64,000 nt of DNA from Lingula anatina (taxonomy: Eukaryota; Brachiopoda; Lingulata; Lingulida; Lingulidae). How positions within the stretch are numbered: the first letter of the stretch is position 1; each line of letters opens with the position of its first letter. The stretch covers positions 16,479 to 80,478 of the forward strand of contig NW_019776180.1 in the NCBI RefSeq assembly GCF_001039355.2, in the 5' to 3' direction. Shown here in pieces: positions 38,386-51,804 of the stretch. The notes beneath the pieces are model-generated. The model saw nothing but the letters and a program-made list of their open reading frames with translations, was not told where the DNA came from and ran no database searches. Position numbers and translations under genes: made by a program.

Positions 38386-41300
38386 GTGCTTATGTGTGAA
38401 TTTTTTATTTAAAAAAGTAGGAACTTTGTATTTTTTTCTAAGAATTAGTGTTAGTGTATAGCTTTATCTTCTTTAGAATAACTAAAATATTGGTATAATA
38501 TTGGTATGTCATACAAAAAGAATAGGATAAAAAAAATGAAAATAAAAATGATAATGTATAAATATAAAGAGAAAATTTGTATTGCTAACATGTTGAGTGG
38601 AAATATATTCAGTTTTTATGTGAATCTGTTTGTAGCTTTTTAATGACATTATGACATAAACCCTTTTTGATTTATGATTTATGTTTAATATTTACTAGAC
38701 TGTTTGATTTTTCCTGCGCTGTTGATTAAGTGGCTTTGTATCAAATATAAATTTGTCAAATTGTATTTTAATCATATAAAAAAGGAAAATAAATTTTATC
38801 CCATCTCATATTAAATATTTCTAGATCTATTATTTCTCAAGCAAATATATATATATTTATTTGTTAGAGCTCTTGCTGCTAAGAAAAAACTTGAAGCACA
38901 GAAGGAAGAAAAAAGGAGACAAGAAATCTTAGCCAAAAGGAGAGAAAAACAACAGGAGGCCACTGAAAGATTTCAGAGAAATAACAGAACAAGGACAGGA
39001 TCATATAGCAGCCCAAGACGTAAGTGTTTACTGATCGGTGTGTTCACACCCACAAGGTGAAACAGATCTTAATCAAATCATTTCATACATTATTTCAACA
39101 CCATTAAAGGTGAAGTTCGTGATATTTGACTAATTTAAATATTGTGTTGTGAGGTATAAGCAACGGGGTTGATGAGATTAATGCCTTCCAGTTTAATGGA
39201 TGATTACTTTTTTTGACCTAGTATGTTAAAAATAGTAAGTTTTAAGAATTTAAGCTATCTCGTACACGTGACCATACTTCAAAATCCTAAAGGTCTTGAC
39301 TCATAACCTGCAAATACTTTTTATTTCTGAAGGAAAATAGGGGTATTATGTAGTATTTTTGTGTGTAAACACATTTTGTTGTCATTTCATTTCTGGCAGA
39401 TGAAGGGATTTTTAATCAATACTTCAGCATTTGTATCCAGGGATTATGTGCTTATTGTTTACTCTGAAAAGTGGAAAGCTGTGTTAAATAACTCTAGTGT
39501 ACTTCTTCATAGACGAGGTTCTATAAAAATAGATCTTTCAGTTGTGCTATGTTAGATCTTTTCCATAAAAACTACAAGGGTCATGGTGGAAAAGTTTGTT
39601 GAATTACTAAGAGACCAGGTTCCAGAAATTCTTGGACTATTCCAGTAATACTGAATATTGAATATTGGATTTTAAATCATTTCAGATCAGTTCAGCCCGA
39701 ACCACACAACCCCAGCTTTGGAAGAGGCTCTGAGGGCAGTGAGGAATAGTCCAAACCACTACCGCAGCAGTAGCTATGATAACTATGTAGCAACAAACAA
39801 TGCCCCTCAGAGTGGGTTCAGAACAGTGTCAGCAAGGCAGCCATTTCACCTACATGGTGGGTATACGGGTAGCAGTTACGGACGGCGAGATGGAAATCAC
39901 GGACAAGATAATCAGCATGACTCTTATGTGGAGTATAACTCAAAAGAGACACCCTTACAGGAATCTTTAAACAAGCCATACCCAAATAAATACGGGGTGC
40001 CACCTGCAACACGGGTGTACGAACATGCACGTGAGGTGAAAAAGGCAACAGCTCTTCACAACAAAAGTTTAAGGAATCTGAACAATAGTAAAAGTCTGTT
40101 TGAGCAACAGTTAGAAGAGCAGCAACGAAAGCTGCATGAGCAGCAGCAAAGGACATTAAAGGATTTCAACGTTGAGATTCTCAGAGAGATCAATAGGGAA
40201 ATTGATAGTGAAGAGGGCAATGAGGCAGAGAGGAGGAGCAGTGTGTCAAGTGCTGACAGTCTAGAAGCACACAACAATCAGGGCTATCAGTCTTACGGGG
40301 CAGATAAAAAACAGGACAGTTACTCACAGCAGGTTACGTACAATGGGACCACTTCTCAAAAGGTGCCTGCCACAAAAAATGGTGCATTCGTGACAGAAAT
40401 ACAGTCTAATTTTGATGTGGCTGGCACATCAACACCACCAGGCTTACAAAACCATCTGCATGGCACAAATGCAAACGATGTAACTCTAGAGGATGCAAAT
40501 GAGAGTGTGCCCGACTCGTTGGAAGAGATCAATCCACATACATTAGAAATAACAACGCGGATGGGTTTCAGTAATGGCAAATCAAATCACACTCAAAACC
40601 AGTCAGCTGTGAGGCAGTATCAGCATTCTGCATCTACAAAACCAACTGGATACAGCCCTACTACTACAAACACTGGTGTTTACTCACAGTCTAGTAACCA
40701 AGGCAGAGTTGGGACAGAAATAAATTCACAGCCCAACCTAGGCAGAGTTGGCACAGAAATAAATTCACAGCCCAACCTAGGCAGAGTTGGGGCAGACTAT
40801 TCTCAGCCCAATCAAGGCAGAAGTGGGCCTGAGACATACGCTCAGCCTAGCCAAAGCAGGACTGTGGGTGGGGTTGATGTATTTAGACACACGCAGTTTA
40901 ATACTTATACACAAAGTCATGCTCAGGATCAGCTGGTGAATAGACAAGATGCAAAATCTATTACCACTGATAACAATATGTACAAATCAAATAACGTGAG
41001 CAGTACAAGTACAGTTAATAGAGGTCTCAGTTCAGGTTCACAACCCCAAAGTGGCATTCAGCCAAAGAGGGCTACAGACCAGGATACTGGTGTTCATAGT
41101 GATAATAACAATAAGGATCAACAGCCATATACGTCTTCTTATTCTGGCAGGACTGAGACAATATCTAATGGACCGTCTTATCCATCTTATGCTGAAACAG
41201 CAAATTATGTTAAAGAACTCCAGGCTGAGAGGTATAGGACTAGTGCATTTAATATTCATACTAAAGCTTGGGGGACTCCCTCTCCTTCTCCTGCTGATAC

Positions 41301-44300
41301 AGGGGATGGTCATGGACAGCCAGAGGGGGCTGCACCCCAGCCTCAACCCCCTTTAGATACAAAACAGCAGCAGCAGCAACAGGGCAGATACACTCGGCCC
41401 TACAGCTCTAAGACAGCAGCAACTAGTATAACTAGTGCTTATATGAATCCATCTATGGGGGTCGGTCCTAGTGCGGTTGCCTCGCCTTCCTCCCACCCAG
41501 CTGTGAGTGCAGTCTACAGAGACGTTCCACAACCTTCCAGGCAAGAACGCACTGTAGATGGTGCCAGGGATCAGGATTTGAATCAGATTCCCGGAGGAAA
41601 AGGGTCCAATTTAAGTGGTGCTGAGCAGAGGAGAGAGGAATCAGCACAGGAGGAACAAGAGGGATCCGTAGGAGGCTCAGATGCCACGGATCCCAGTAAG
41701 ACGCAACCCAGGGGAATTTTAAAACGTTCTCCGGTCAAGTCGGCCCCACATTCCAGGACAGTGTTTTCCAGAGGACAAACTGGAACGACTAGTGCCCCCA
41801 AAGTGGGCAGTCACGAGGTGAAAGACAGCATTGAACTGAATAGGGAACATATACAACAGCAAAAACAGGAGAAAAAGGTGAGCTAAAGGTTGCATTGAAC
41901 AGTTTAATATACATTGCATAACTCAGATACTTAGGGACCAGAAAAATTACACAATGTTGGGCAATGTTCTTTTAACTGATACTTAAAAGTTTCAGTTAAT
42001 ACTTAAGAAAAAAATCTTTTCAAAAAAATCTTTTCTACAAGGTGACTTTACATACCTATGCAGGTTCTACTGTTAAGTTTTAAGGCAATATCAATTCACT
42101 ATACGAGATGCCCAATTTGAAGGATTATTATTTTCTAAAAGTCTGGGTCAACATTAATGCATTTTTCCTGAATAACAGGCAGGTAAAGTAGTTGAATGTG
42201 TTTGTGAGATAAAAAAAATTGATTTAGGCTGGCAGACAAAAATTGATTACAACTCATCAGGATTGGGATCCTCCCAGTAATGGATATTATTTTTAATACA
42301 GATACCAATGACACTGCCAAGAATGCTTTTAGTGCAGTAGAGGAACACAATAAAAAACCACTGAATCATACCCAATACATGCATGCCAATATCTGGATTC
42401 TGTGAAAAAGAAAACCAATTGGGACAGCCAGAAAATTAGATAATTAGAAACTTAACTTCATCTTCAATATTCAAAGACTTCCATGATGTTTTCAGTTATT
42501 TTCACAAATTATCCCTTTAAAAAATCTCAAAGGATACAAACTTTTACTTGACTTTCTATTGAATCAGGTAATAGCCAGCAGCAATGACAGTTATAATACA
42601 AATATCACATTACAAGTATCCCCGAAAGAGCACAGGCAGTAATTGTATTTGCCAACATTAGCTTGTCTATTTGGAGGTTTTGTCCAAATTTAAAGAAGTA
42701 AATGCATTTCTTAAAGAATAGTCTGTGAATTTATTTGGGATTGTTAGTGTGTCTATTTGGACATTTTGTCCCAATGGACAAAAGTGCCAATGGCACTTGT
42801 TTCATATCTAGGTCATAGGAGTTTTAGTTTGCTTTTCCACTGAATTTTATTTGACAAAGGAAATTAAGGCTCATATTTTACAGGTATATAAACTGTACAG
42901 AGTAATGTAATAGTGTCCTCATTGTGTGAATTATATGCTCATTTATTGAAGTGCTTAACTTTTATTCTAGCTGGGTTACTGTTATCCAAATTACTCTCTT
43001 TATATTTGTTAGTTTCTAGATATATATCAATAGCAATAGCAAGTTAGTTGAAGAAGCGTGGTTAAACTTATTTTTTACGGTATTTTTTCTCTCTCTGTAA
43101 GATCTTTTTCCCTTGAATAGTTTTTCTTTTAGCTATATTATTCTTGTTAAAAAGAAAAGTCAGTTGCACCTGATATTAATAATTTTGGTATAAGATGCTA
43201 GAGATAACAATTATGGTAAAATGTTTAAATAGGTTAAAAAATGATTCCTCTATCACATTGTTCTGTCGGGTCAATTTCAAAAATCAGTTCACAGAAGCAA
43301 AAATCTCAAGGGCCCACTATTAAGGTAAATATTTGAACCAATATTTGCACATGCTTTTTTAAAAACTTTGTTCAGCTTTTCAGTTATTCCTTTATTGGTT
43401 TAAAAACAACTAAATTGGCTAATATTACAGCACAAGAGGAAGAAATCAGTGAGGTTTGCTGACCTGGCCTACGAGGATGAGGACAGTGGTGAGGACAGCC
43501 AGGAGGAGGCCATTGAGGAGACAGTGTACAGGGCCAAACCTGGCGAGAAACAGAAACAGGAGGAGCAAGGTATTTACTTTGATTTATTTTTACAGATTTT
43601 ATTTTATTTTATTTTATTTATTTCATTCATGTATTCAACTTTATGTTCCTCAATTATTTATTTATACAAATGCTTTATTATGCTGAGATTAATAAGAAAT
43701 GACCTTTTTCTCTTAAGTTAGCACCCTTCCAACTTATTTATCTTGAAAAGAAACAATGCTCAGACTAGTCTGTGTAGTTTTTTTTTTTTATATTTAAAAG
43801 TGATAAGATATATCCTACCATATTAAAGCAGAATAACTTTTCACATATAGAACATGTTTTTGAAATATATTTTTTCTAATATCGTGAATTACTTTTTTGT
43901 CATAAGTACAGCAATTATTACAGCTTTCCTTCAAATTCATTACAGCCAAAATAGTCAAAACCATTCCACAGACAGACAAGAAACCTCCCATAGCAAGAGC
44001 AGTATCTGCTAAGACCACTCCTACGGCCACCTCTCAGAAGACAGTGGTCACTGCTCGGTCAATCAGTGCAGGCGTGGTCAGACGAGGTGGCCACATACAG
44101 CCTAAGCCAGCCTTCACACCCACGGCGACTAGTCAGAGAACTGTGTACTCTAACAGGAGTGACCCCTCCTCAAACACCACCAGTGTCCAGCATCAAAGTC
44201 CAGCTGTGATGACCTATACAAATGCTACAGTGTATGAGCAAAATAAGCAGTCCGGAAAACCCACACCAGGTGGTGCTGTTACAGTACACACAGCCGGTGC

Positions 44301-44984
44301 CAGTTATACTCCGCCTTCCACTAACACATATACCAGTAAACCTTCTGCCGGTGCTCCAGTAGTTAGTCAGAACAATGGGGGGAATGGGGATCATAAACCT
44401 AAATACCCCGAACCTACCTACGATGCAAATGGATTAAGATTGGACCGAACTCCCACCGATGATGAAATCAACTGGTTATGGGAGAAGGTTCGAACGTGCC
44501 TGAATAGGGACTCGAAAAGCTCAGGGACAACTGATAGTGGGGTACCACCTTCTATGAACTCAGAAAATTCTACAGTTGCCACTTATAGACAAACTGCCCC
44601 TGTTTCTCAAAAACTCATCGATGGGACGAGTTTACTCGGTGGTGGGACTCCCAGCACCATAGCAACTTCAAGACCACAAAAAGTCACCAAAATCACAGCT
44701 CAAATGATTAAGGATGGAAGTACTGTTGATCAGAATTTTGCGAGAAGACGCACAGGAAGTGATGGTGGTTTTGGAAATCGAACGACTTTGTTGCAACAGA
44801 GAAAGCAGCAGGCGGCAGCAGGAAATCAGTATAAACATTTACAGCAGGGAGGGGCTCCCCTGCAGTACGTGGTGTATCAGCACCCTGTCCCCAGTCATCA
44901 ACCACCTACTGCTGTGAATGGTGCTGGCCAAGGTCAGGATGGTGAGTACTGGCTAGTCTATACATATTAATGTCAAATGAGTAT

Positions 44985-45031
<47 letters not shown>

Positions 45032-48000
45032 TTAGCAATTTAAAAATTTATTTTATTCTAGTTATATCTTAGTAGATCATTTACTAGTGCTTGTCCTTAG
45101 CCTTTTTTTCCATCCCAAGAAATTTTGAAAAAAAAATATCGTCAGGCTGTTACTTTGCTATTTAAAATGAAACATACATCTGTGTGTATTTTTTTTTCCT
45201 TCTTTTTCTTTTTTTATGAAGTTTTTTTTCTAGAAAAGCCTTAAGAATAACAGTATTATCAGTTCCCTTTGTAAGAAACGTAGAGGAAGAAAAGCTATTG
45301 TAGCCTTTCTAACAAATCTCTATATCTTTGAAGTAAAGTTAACCATTTACTTAAGCAGTTTTTATCAGTTCTTGTTAAAAGACATGGCCATCAAGTTTAT
45401 TTTTTGTCATTGTAGTAAGTGAAAGTATGGCAGCCTTCCTGACAGGGGAGGCCCTGAGCAACCACCAGTCTATGTCTGAATCAGATATCCACCATGCTAT
45501 GGAGCTAGCACAGCAGAGACAGCAAGTGGCCAATGCTGCCAGGCCAGCACAGAAAGGTAAAATGCTGCATTGATATGATATCGATTGATTATTCTGTGAC
45601 AGCAATGTGCAGATGAACTGTGTGCTGCAAATGAAAGAAGTCGGGTCATTTAATTGAAGAAATCGGGGTCATTTACTGACTTGGTTTGATATGAAAATCT
45701 CACAGTGCAATGTACTCTCTGTAGTTAGGCACTAGATTTGCATTTTTTTGGAAAAAAGAAAATTAGTCAAAACTTTAAAAGATAAAATGTAGTTTTTGTT
45801 TGTTAAAATCCTTTTCAGTTGGTAAATCTTGAAAAAGTAATATATTGAAGTGAGGGTGTGTGAATTTTTTTAGTAATTACTGAGTAATAATAATAATAAT
45901 AATAATAATATTTTGAGTAATGTGTTTCTGTTTTTTTTTTCGCCCTTTCAGTACCCACTGCTCTTTCTATTGAAGAACAAAGACTCCTACAGTCTCTTGA
46001 CAGGTTAAATGAAAGATTAAGAGGTAAGAATATTGTTGCAAAACATGTAGGAATACTTACCTTTAAGGCACAGATAAAATATGAACATTTTTCTCTGGCT
46101 CAAATAGCCTTATTCAGTTTAAAAAATATTAGTGTGAAATGTGTAAACAGGTGCAGGAAAAGACTGTTTTTTACACATAGAGAAAAACACAACTCCATTA
46201 TCTCAAAATCCCCGTATTTCTGAGCATTAAAGACGCATCATGGTGTATCATTTTGAATTTTTTTTACACAAAAAGAAAAAAAATGAAGGAATAAATTCAC
46301 TCTCCTGATTTAGTTATTATCTGGACTGTAAAATGCACTAACCTTATCAGTTGAAAAGCACTAGCATTTGGCAGTTATTTCTATCTCTGTCAATTTAATA
46401 GACTTACCTTTTGAATTGGCATAATTGAGATTTATCATATTAAATCAATAGTTCACTTTTATCAAATTAATTATCAGAAGCCAAGTTGTGAAATACCACC
46501 ATGGCAAATTCAGCCAGACATTATTTTGCCATTTGGTTCTGTCATTATCTTTGATTTTTCTTTTCCCTGTATCCTGTTTCTGTGCTTAAAATGACCTTCT
46601 CTTTCGCAAAAAAAGATCCTCTGTGCAAAGTAGGTAATGATAAAGTTTCCAAAGTAAAATGCATTCTCTTGAGCATGATAATGCAGGAAGCATTTAGAGA
46701 CCTCGAAATCTCTATAGCTATTGATTGAACTCTTCCCCTTAACCAAGAAATGGTGATCTGTTTCCAAAGAAAGCCTGAGGATGGGTTGATTTACATGTAA
46801 TGTGTCTATAGTTAATGTTTCATTCATGACAGAGTGGGTAGGGATTAGTGAGGTATTACAAATTATAGCCCTGATTTGGGCTGTTCATTTCATTATGCTT
46901 AAACTTTGGGGTGCTAACATTTGCATGTAATTTCAGCTGAATTTTATTACAAAATTGGATATTCCTAATTTGTTCCAAGTGGAATGATTATTATCAACAT
47001 GACAAATTAGAGGGGGGTTGTATATTAGGTTAACATTATGACTTTTAGATTCCTTGTTGTATTGAACGGTTTCTAATGTTGTGGCTTATTTTTAGATTTG
47101 ATGTAAAAATCCTAGCAGTTTTTTCCAAATTTTTTCCAATATAAAATTATTACTTCTATGGAGTTTTCAATTTTTTTACTTCATTTTTTTTTTTCATATC
47201 TTTCATGTTTTTTTTACTTGTTCTTCAGTGGTAACAGATAATAGCACAAGTCCTGCATCCCAGCAGAAGCAACCTAACCCGGTAAGTATGTGTTAGAGAA
47301 ATGTATTGACATTCAAAGTTAATTGCACAACATAAACATATATAATGATGTAGCAAAGTTTATTTTCCAAATTATGTAGTGTAAGTAGGTGTTAACTAAA
47401 CTGCATAATTCAGTGTTCACACTTGCATTTTTGTTTAATGTTGTTTAGAAAGATGGCACCTTTTTTACCAGCACAGTTGAATGTTGAAACTAGATATTGA
47501 GTGAATTGCTTCAATTTTAACTAATTTTAACTTTTTTTATTTTAATACTATTATGCATAGTCTGCACTTTTCATCATTTTGTTGCTGTTTTGTTTTCATT
47601 TAAATAGACAGAAGAAGAACAAGTAACACCTATTCCATGTAAGATAGCAATTATAATGATATGCCTATATATATATATATATTGGATTGCTATTAGTATT
47701 CAGAAATTGGGGCAAAATTTTAGTCAGGCATAACACCCTGAGTTTCATTGAATAAACTGTGACTTCCTCTACATTTCACTATTGTTTTAACAACATCTGA
47801 AAAGGAGAGTGGTCATCAGTATTCTGAAACTCGGGGCGCTGATTTAGAACACCATATCCAGTGATGTAAAATGTTTGGTCTAAATTTTAAAAAATGAAAT
47901 AACATTTATAGTGCTGTTTTTTGTTGGAAACATATTAGCTATATGAACTGTCTTAATTCAAAAGAAAAAGAAAATTTTTGGTGAATTAGAAATTTTCATA

Positions 48001-49024
48001 GCACTTTCTTAACACAGCTTATTTTGCAGACCAGACAATTTACATGCTGAAAATCAATAACACATCTCAGATCTCCTTACCATCACTATACAACTACTAA
48101 TCCAAATTTACCTTTCACTCCTTGATCACAGTAACATCATGGAAAACTTGAGGTTGATGAAAGGTAACATCTATGGAAAGAAAATGCATGAAATTATTAG
48201 ATGTGAATTTTCATAACATTTTTTTTGAATGGTGATGTGCATCTATGAAGTCATTATAGCTGCTTTTTATATACAGTGTGTTTTGAATTGGAAATATTAG
48301 TATATTACGCATATATTAGTGAGCTCTTTTAGAGCATTTTAACAAATGTCAATTTTGAATACCAGATTTCTGTTTTACAGACTTGTCTTGTAGCTTATAA
48401 CAATTCAGTATGGGCTGTAGTTATTGTTTAAATGTTATATACAGCTTAAATGTAGTAAGGTGTGGTCTTTTAAACTATGACCTTGTCTACTTCTTATTTT
48501 ATCTCTAAGCTAGTCAATAACATTTGCTTGAGAATAATCAAAACGTATGATAATTTATTTTACTTTTATGATACAATTCACATAAAACTGCATGATGACA
48601 TGGGATTCTTCCTTCTCATATTTTGGTTAATATTAAAGATTGGAGGGTGATGATGATTTTTTAATGTTTTAAAGTTTTGGTTTCCACGCATTTTTCTATA
48701 TTTATTTTATTTTTGCCAGATGTTTGCTCTGGTTTTTCTCTTTAATATTTACACAATTTTTAAATGATAGATTGATTATACTTTTTCAGCAACACACATC
48801 TAAATACATTTCCTATAAACTTACAGTAACTATTATATTTAAAAAATAAAAAGTTATTACTTATTACTTTATTAAATTTTAATAAAATATTTGACCTTTT
48901 CCAGCCGAATGGTTCTCGAGGCCAGCACCCTTCTTCAGCACTACACAGAAAAACGGCATCAGATAGTGTGCGAGGAAAGACACACTTCAACGCAGCAACT
49001 GGGAGACTTTACCGGTTCTATTAA
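35490..49024 (+). CDS. CEP126: Centrosomal protein of 126 kDa (CEP126) homologue
   Basis: CEP126 is a centrosome and basal-body protein needed for microtubule organisation and primary cilium formation. Exons: 35490-35671, 38868-39019, 39686-41877, 43431-43569, 43946-44941, 45416-45556, 45952-46023, 47229-47281 and 48905-49024. They join in phase to about 1,348 residues, against about 1,117 in human. Family evidence is the charged helical start (HIDHLKKE...ETNKRRKA..KKKLEAQK, then QQEATERFQRNN), the PALEEALRAV segment, and the coiled stretch SLFEQQLEEQQRKLHEQQ...LKDFNVEILREIN followed by SSADSLEA. The long middle is Gln/Ser/Asn-rich and disordered, with 13-residue repeats (GRVGTEINSQPNL). Near 41713 is GILK and at 43443 KSVRF, matching PP1-docking consensus motifs. 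The C-terminus has a conserved-looking helix (ALSIEEQRLLQSLDRLNERLR) and ends RLYRFY. A possible 31-nt exon at 47608-47638 would shift the frame and was left out. Confidence 0.88.
35690..35761. repeat. (TTTA)/(ATT)n microsatellite after CEP126 exon 1
   Basis: Imperfect TTTA then ATT repeats begin 18 nt inside the intron that follows the first coding exon of CEP126. Confidence 0.9.
36458..36675 (+). mobile_element. MITE-like element, family A, copy 5 (CEP126 intron 1)
   Basis: Begins 'agactgggttcccatacct' and ends 'gagatagatcgatccacag'. It has the inner inverted pair 'tgctaaattg'/'caatttaga' and the 'catgacagacatctaagc' block. It is closest to the copy at 22353. It lies in the intron between the first two coding exons of CEP126. 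Confidence 0.65.
36922..37074. mobile_element. Fold-back (palindromic) MITE in CEP126 intron 1
   Basis: Arms of about 65-70 bp: the left begins 'ctgggctccgtatctcaaaa' and the right ends 'ttcgagatatggagccctgg'. They share 'ggtt.gctatgtt.cgca' and 'tctcgattccat' in inverted order. Almost the entire 153 bp is self-complementary, which explains the long overlapping open frames on both strands here. Non-coding. Confidence 0.75.
38349..38382. repeat. Poly(A) tract
   Basis: Over 30 consecutive A in CEP126 intron 1. It may be the tail of an old retro-insertion; no recognisable element precedes it. Confidence 0.8.
40701..40860 (+). repeat. Coding minisatellite in CEP126
   Basis: Two exact or near-exact 39-nt units (encoding GRVGTEINSQPNL) are followed by two decayed ones (GRVGADYSQPNQ, GRSGPETYAQPSQS). 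The high identity at DNA level of the first two indicates recent expansion in a disordered region. Confidence 0.85.
44982..45033. repeat. (TTTA)n microsatellite
   Basis: Uninterrupted TTTA repeats about 40 nt into the intron after CEP126 exon 43946-44941. Confidence 0.95.
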
Positions 49025-51265
49025 CTGTCTCTGTTTATGTTAAGGGCATGCTTTAACTGAAATTCAGTCACATATTTAATGCTGCACTTGAAATTCTGTT
49101 GCTGAGCTCTGGATTACAGAGCAGGCATTCTATAAGAAGTGTGGGTGTTATTTACGTACTTCGATGCTGTCACAGGGTTATTCTTAGAAATCTAGACTTC
49201 TTAAAAAGCCCAGAGAAAAAGAAACTGAGTGGTTTCAGGAAATGAAACTGCTGGATTAATTCTTGTCCTTGCAATGAATTAACACTGTAAGGGTTCAACT
49301 GCTTAAAAGGCATGTGTAAGGAGAAATTAGTGTCATTTTTTAATCTTCTGCTAGGATATTGGCAACTTTCTTAAGCTCTGACTTGTTGAGAAAGCAATGC
49401 CTATCTTCTGCCTCTAGCAGAAATATGTACCATTTACTTATATCATCATCTGAGCTGAGCAAGTCTTCCCAATATGTGGTTAGAATTTCTGAAAAAGTCA
49501 TGGGACCTTTAAAATTACTGTAAGATAAGGAACACATATAAGAAGTATAGAAAGTTGCCAATGTTAAGTCATAAGACTTCAGACTGGTGGAGACTTGGGT
49601 GTGCAATATGGTTTTACATATATGCACCCTATACAATACTTTCCTATGATATGGTATATATTGTAGTTTCTGCAACTCTGTCTAGCTGGCTAGAACGAGG
49701 AGAAACTTTCAATTACTCTGAAAGATAGCTACAGATGTACATCAACCTTTATCAGCATGCTGTAATCAAGGCATTGTTCAGTGTTACACTTTGCTGTTGT
49801 TCTGTTGTCTGCATATGTATGTGTGTATTTATATGCAAATAAGGCTGGCTTCCTTTTGTGTTGCTACGGTAACTGTTCAGGCATCCAAATATTCAGTTGC
49901 AGAATGAGTTGCCATGGATATATCTTCAGGGTAATCTACCTGAGATTCGGAGACAAAAGTTGGATAATATTATGAATATCTCTAAGTTATGCAGCCTGAA
50001 TTTGTACTTGATTTAAATGCCATATCATACATTTTGATATGTTATGAATTGTTCGTCCTTTGCAGTGCAGAGAGCATGCGAAGCATCAATGTAAATTATA
50101 GCTTCCAGTGAAAATTTGTGCAATTACAATTAGCTGTTGCTCATCCCACCAATTTAGTGCTACTTGCAAATGACATTACAGAATGTTAGAAAGTATGTCA
50201 CTATACTATTTTTTTCTTGTCAAGTTAAGTCATTTGGATTTATGTTGTAATTGATCATTTGGAGAAAAAGAATTTCAATTTCACAGTAAATTGAATGTGT
50301 ATTGCAAACAGATATTCCCCAGTATTTATCAGCATAAATGTCAATCCATTTTAGCATTAAAGCTGCAACTTTTAACCTTATAAATTAATTTAAAAGTCCC
50401 TTTTTTTTAAATGGCAAAAATGCATTACAGGTACAAACGTAATTTTGTCTGAAATCTGCAGACCGTCCTTGTAATTAATATTTATTTTAGCTTTTTATTT
50501 TTATGCATATTTTGCTTTGTTTTGCATTTTCCTTTGTAATTCAACAGCATTTATTTATTATAAGTTTCCGTCCATATTATATAATTTAAAAAAAATCATT
50601 ATTTACTTAGGCCAATAGACGATATCTGTATTTTATTTTACCATATAAAATAGCTTAAAGTAAAAGATTTGTGCTATACAAAGTAGAATGAATTCCTCTT
50701 ATCAGTGGATCACAAAGAAATGGAGTAGTAAACAGGTGCAGCTACAGGTGTTGGGATAGTGCAGCTTTATAGCTTAAATTTTTAAGTAAAAAAAAATCCT
50801 GTCTCCTCATCATTTATCTTAAAAATTTATGACTTTATCCTAGAAAATAGGAGCTATTTATTTACAATGTGATTTATTACTGTAAATCTAACATTATTAA
50901 TTTAATCTCCCGATTTCTGAAATCGTTTCTCTGTGATGAGTTTACAAATTGACTGGGGTAATTTAGAGTAACTTATGTATTATTGGAGGTAATGAAAAAT
51001 TAAAAGCTATTCTACCTGCGTTATTTGCTGGTCATTTATTACTCAGATAAAAGTTAACATGATCATAACTGAGCTACTGCTTTGCTAGCACTGTAGCCAT
51101 TGCATTAAAAGTCCACATTTTTATCTGTGTGGTCCACCTTATTTTTTGTAAAAAATTGATGATTAAATCTTTTTTAATTTCAGTTTTCAAAATAAATTCA
51201 AGTAGCATATTTTACTGCATATATGTCTCATTATTTTGTAAATAAAAATTTGACAAATGTTTATT
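49025..51265 (+). other. Probable CEP126 3' UTR
   Basis: After the TAA at 49022-49024 there is no supported exon for 2.7 kb. A canonical AATAAA at about 51240 is followed by a GT-rich stretch ('tgtttattgtggttt'), which would give a 3' UTR of about 2.2 kb. A minus-strand open frame of 111 codons at 49340-49675 lies inside it and is not supported as a gene. Confidence 0.45.
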
Positions 51266-51804
51266 GTGGTTTAAAGATTTTTTTTTTTTTTTTTTTTGTC
51301 TTTTAGAACTGACCAATAGGTGTTTGAAATGTTGGCAAAATAGATGGGAATTTTCTTGTAACCATGATGTGCAAGAAGGCCATACATTAAAGATACATTC
51401 TTAACAGCCATTACACATATGGGCCTAAAAGACACATTTTACTTCGCAAGTATGTGGTTTACTTACGTTGAGAAAGAATGACTTTAAATGTCCTATTTTG
51501 AATTAATGTTTGGTATAATTAAATACTTAGGATGCAGCCATACAGAAGGGAGCACAACTAATCTAGGTCACATGTAAAAATTTTCTCAACAGGAAAGAGT
51601 ATTTTAAATCTACAAATTAAGAGGGAGAAAAGTTGTCATCAACCTGTAATCAGTGGAGTTGGAAAAACCTGAAGACTAAGAAGTATTTAGGCGGTACCAT
51701 TGCTATAGTAATAACCCAACACTGAAGGTCTTACCTGGACATTTAGCTGAATCTTTTCCAGAACCAAAAACGGGTTGAAAATCACTACCAGAGAACTGAC
51801 AATA

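Noticed and set aside
39818-41919. Minus-strand frames opposite the large CEP126 exon
   Set aside because: Shadows of the 2.2-kb coding exon, low-complexity and unconserved in style.
49340-49675. 111-codon minus-strand frame (ending with KKVANILAED near its 5'-proximal genomic edge)
   Set aside because: Protein-like in composition, but it lies within the probable CEP126 3' UTR and has no family match or splice context; left as unsupported.
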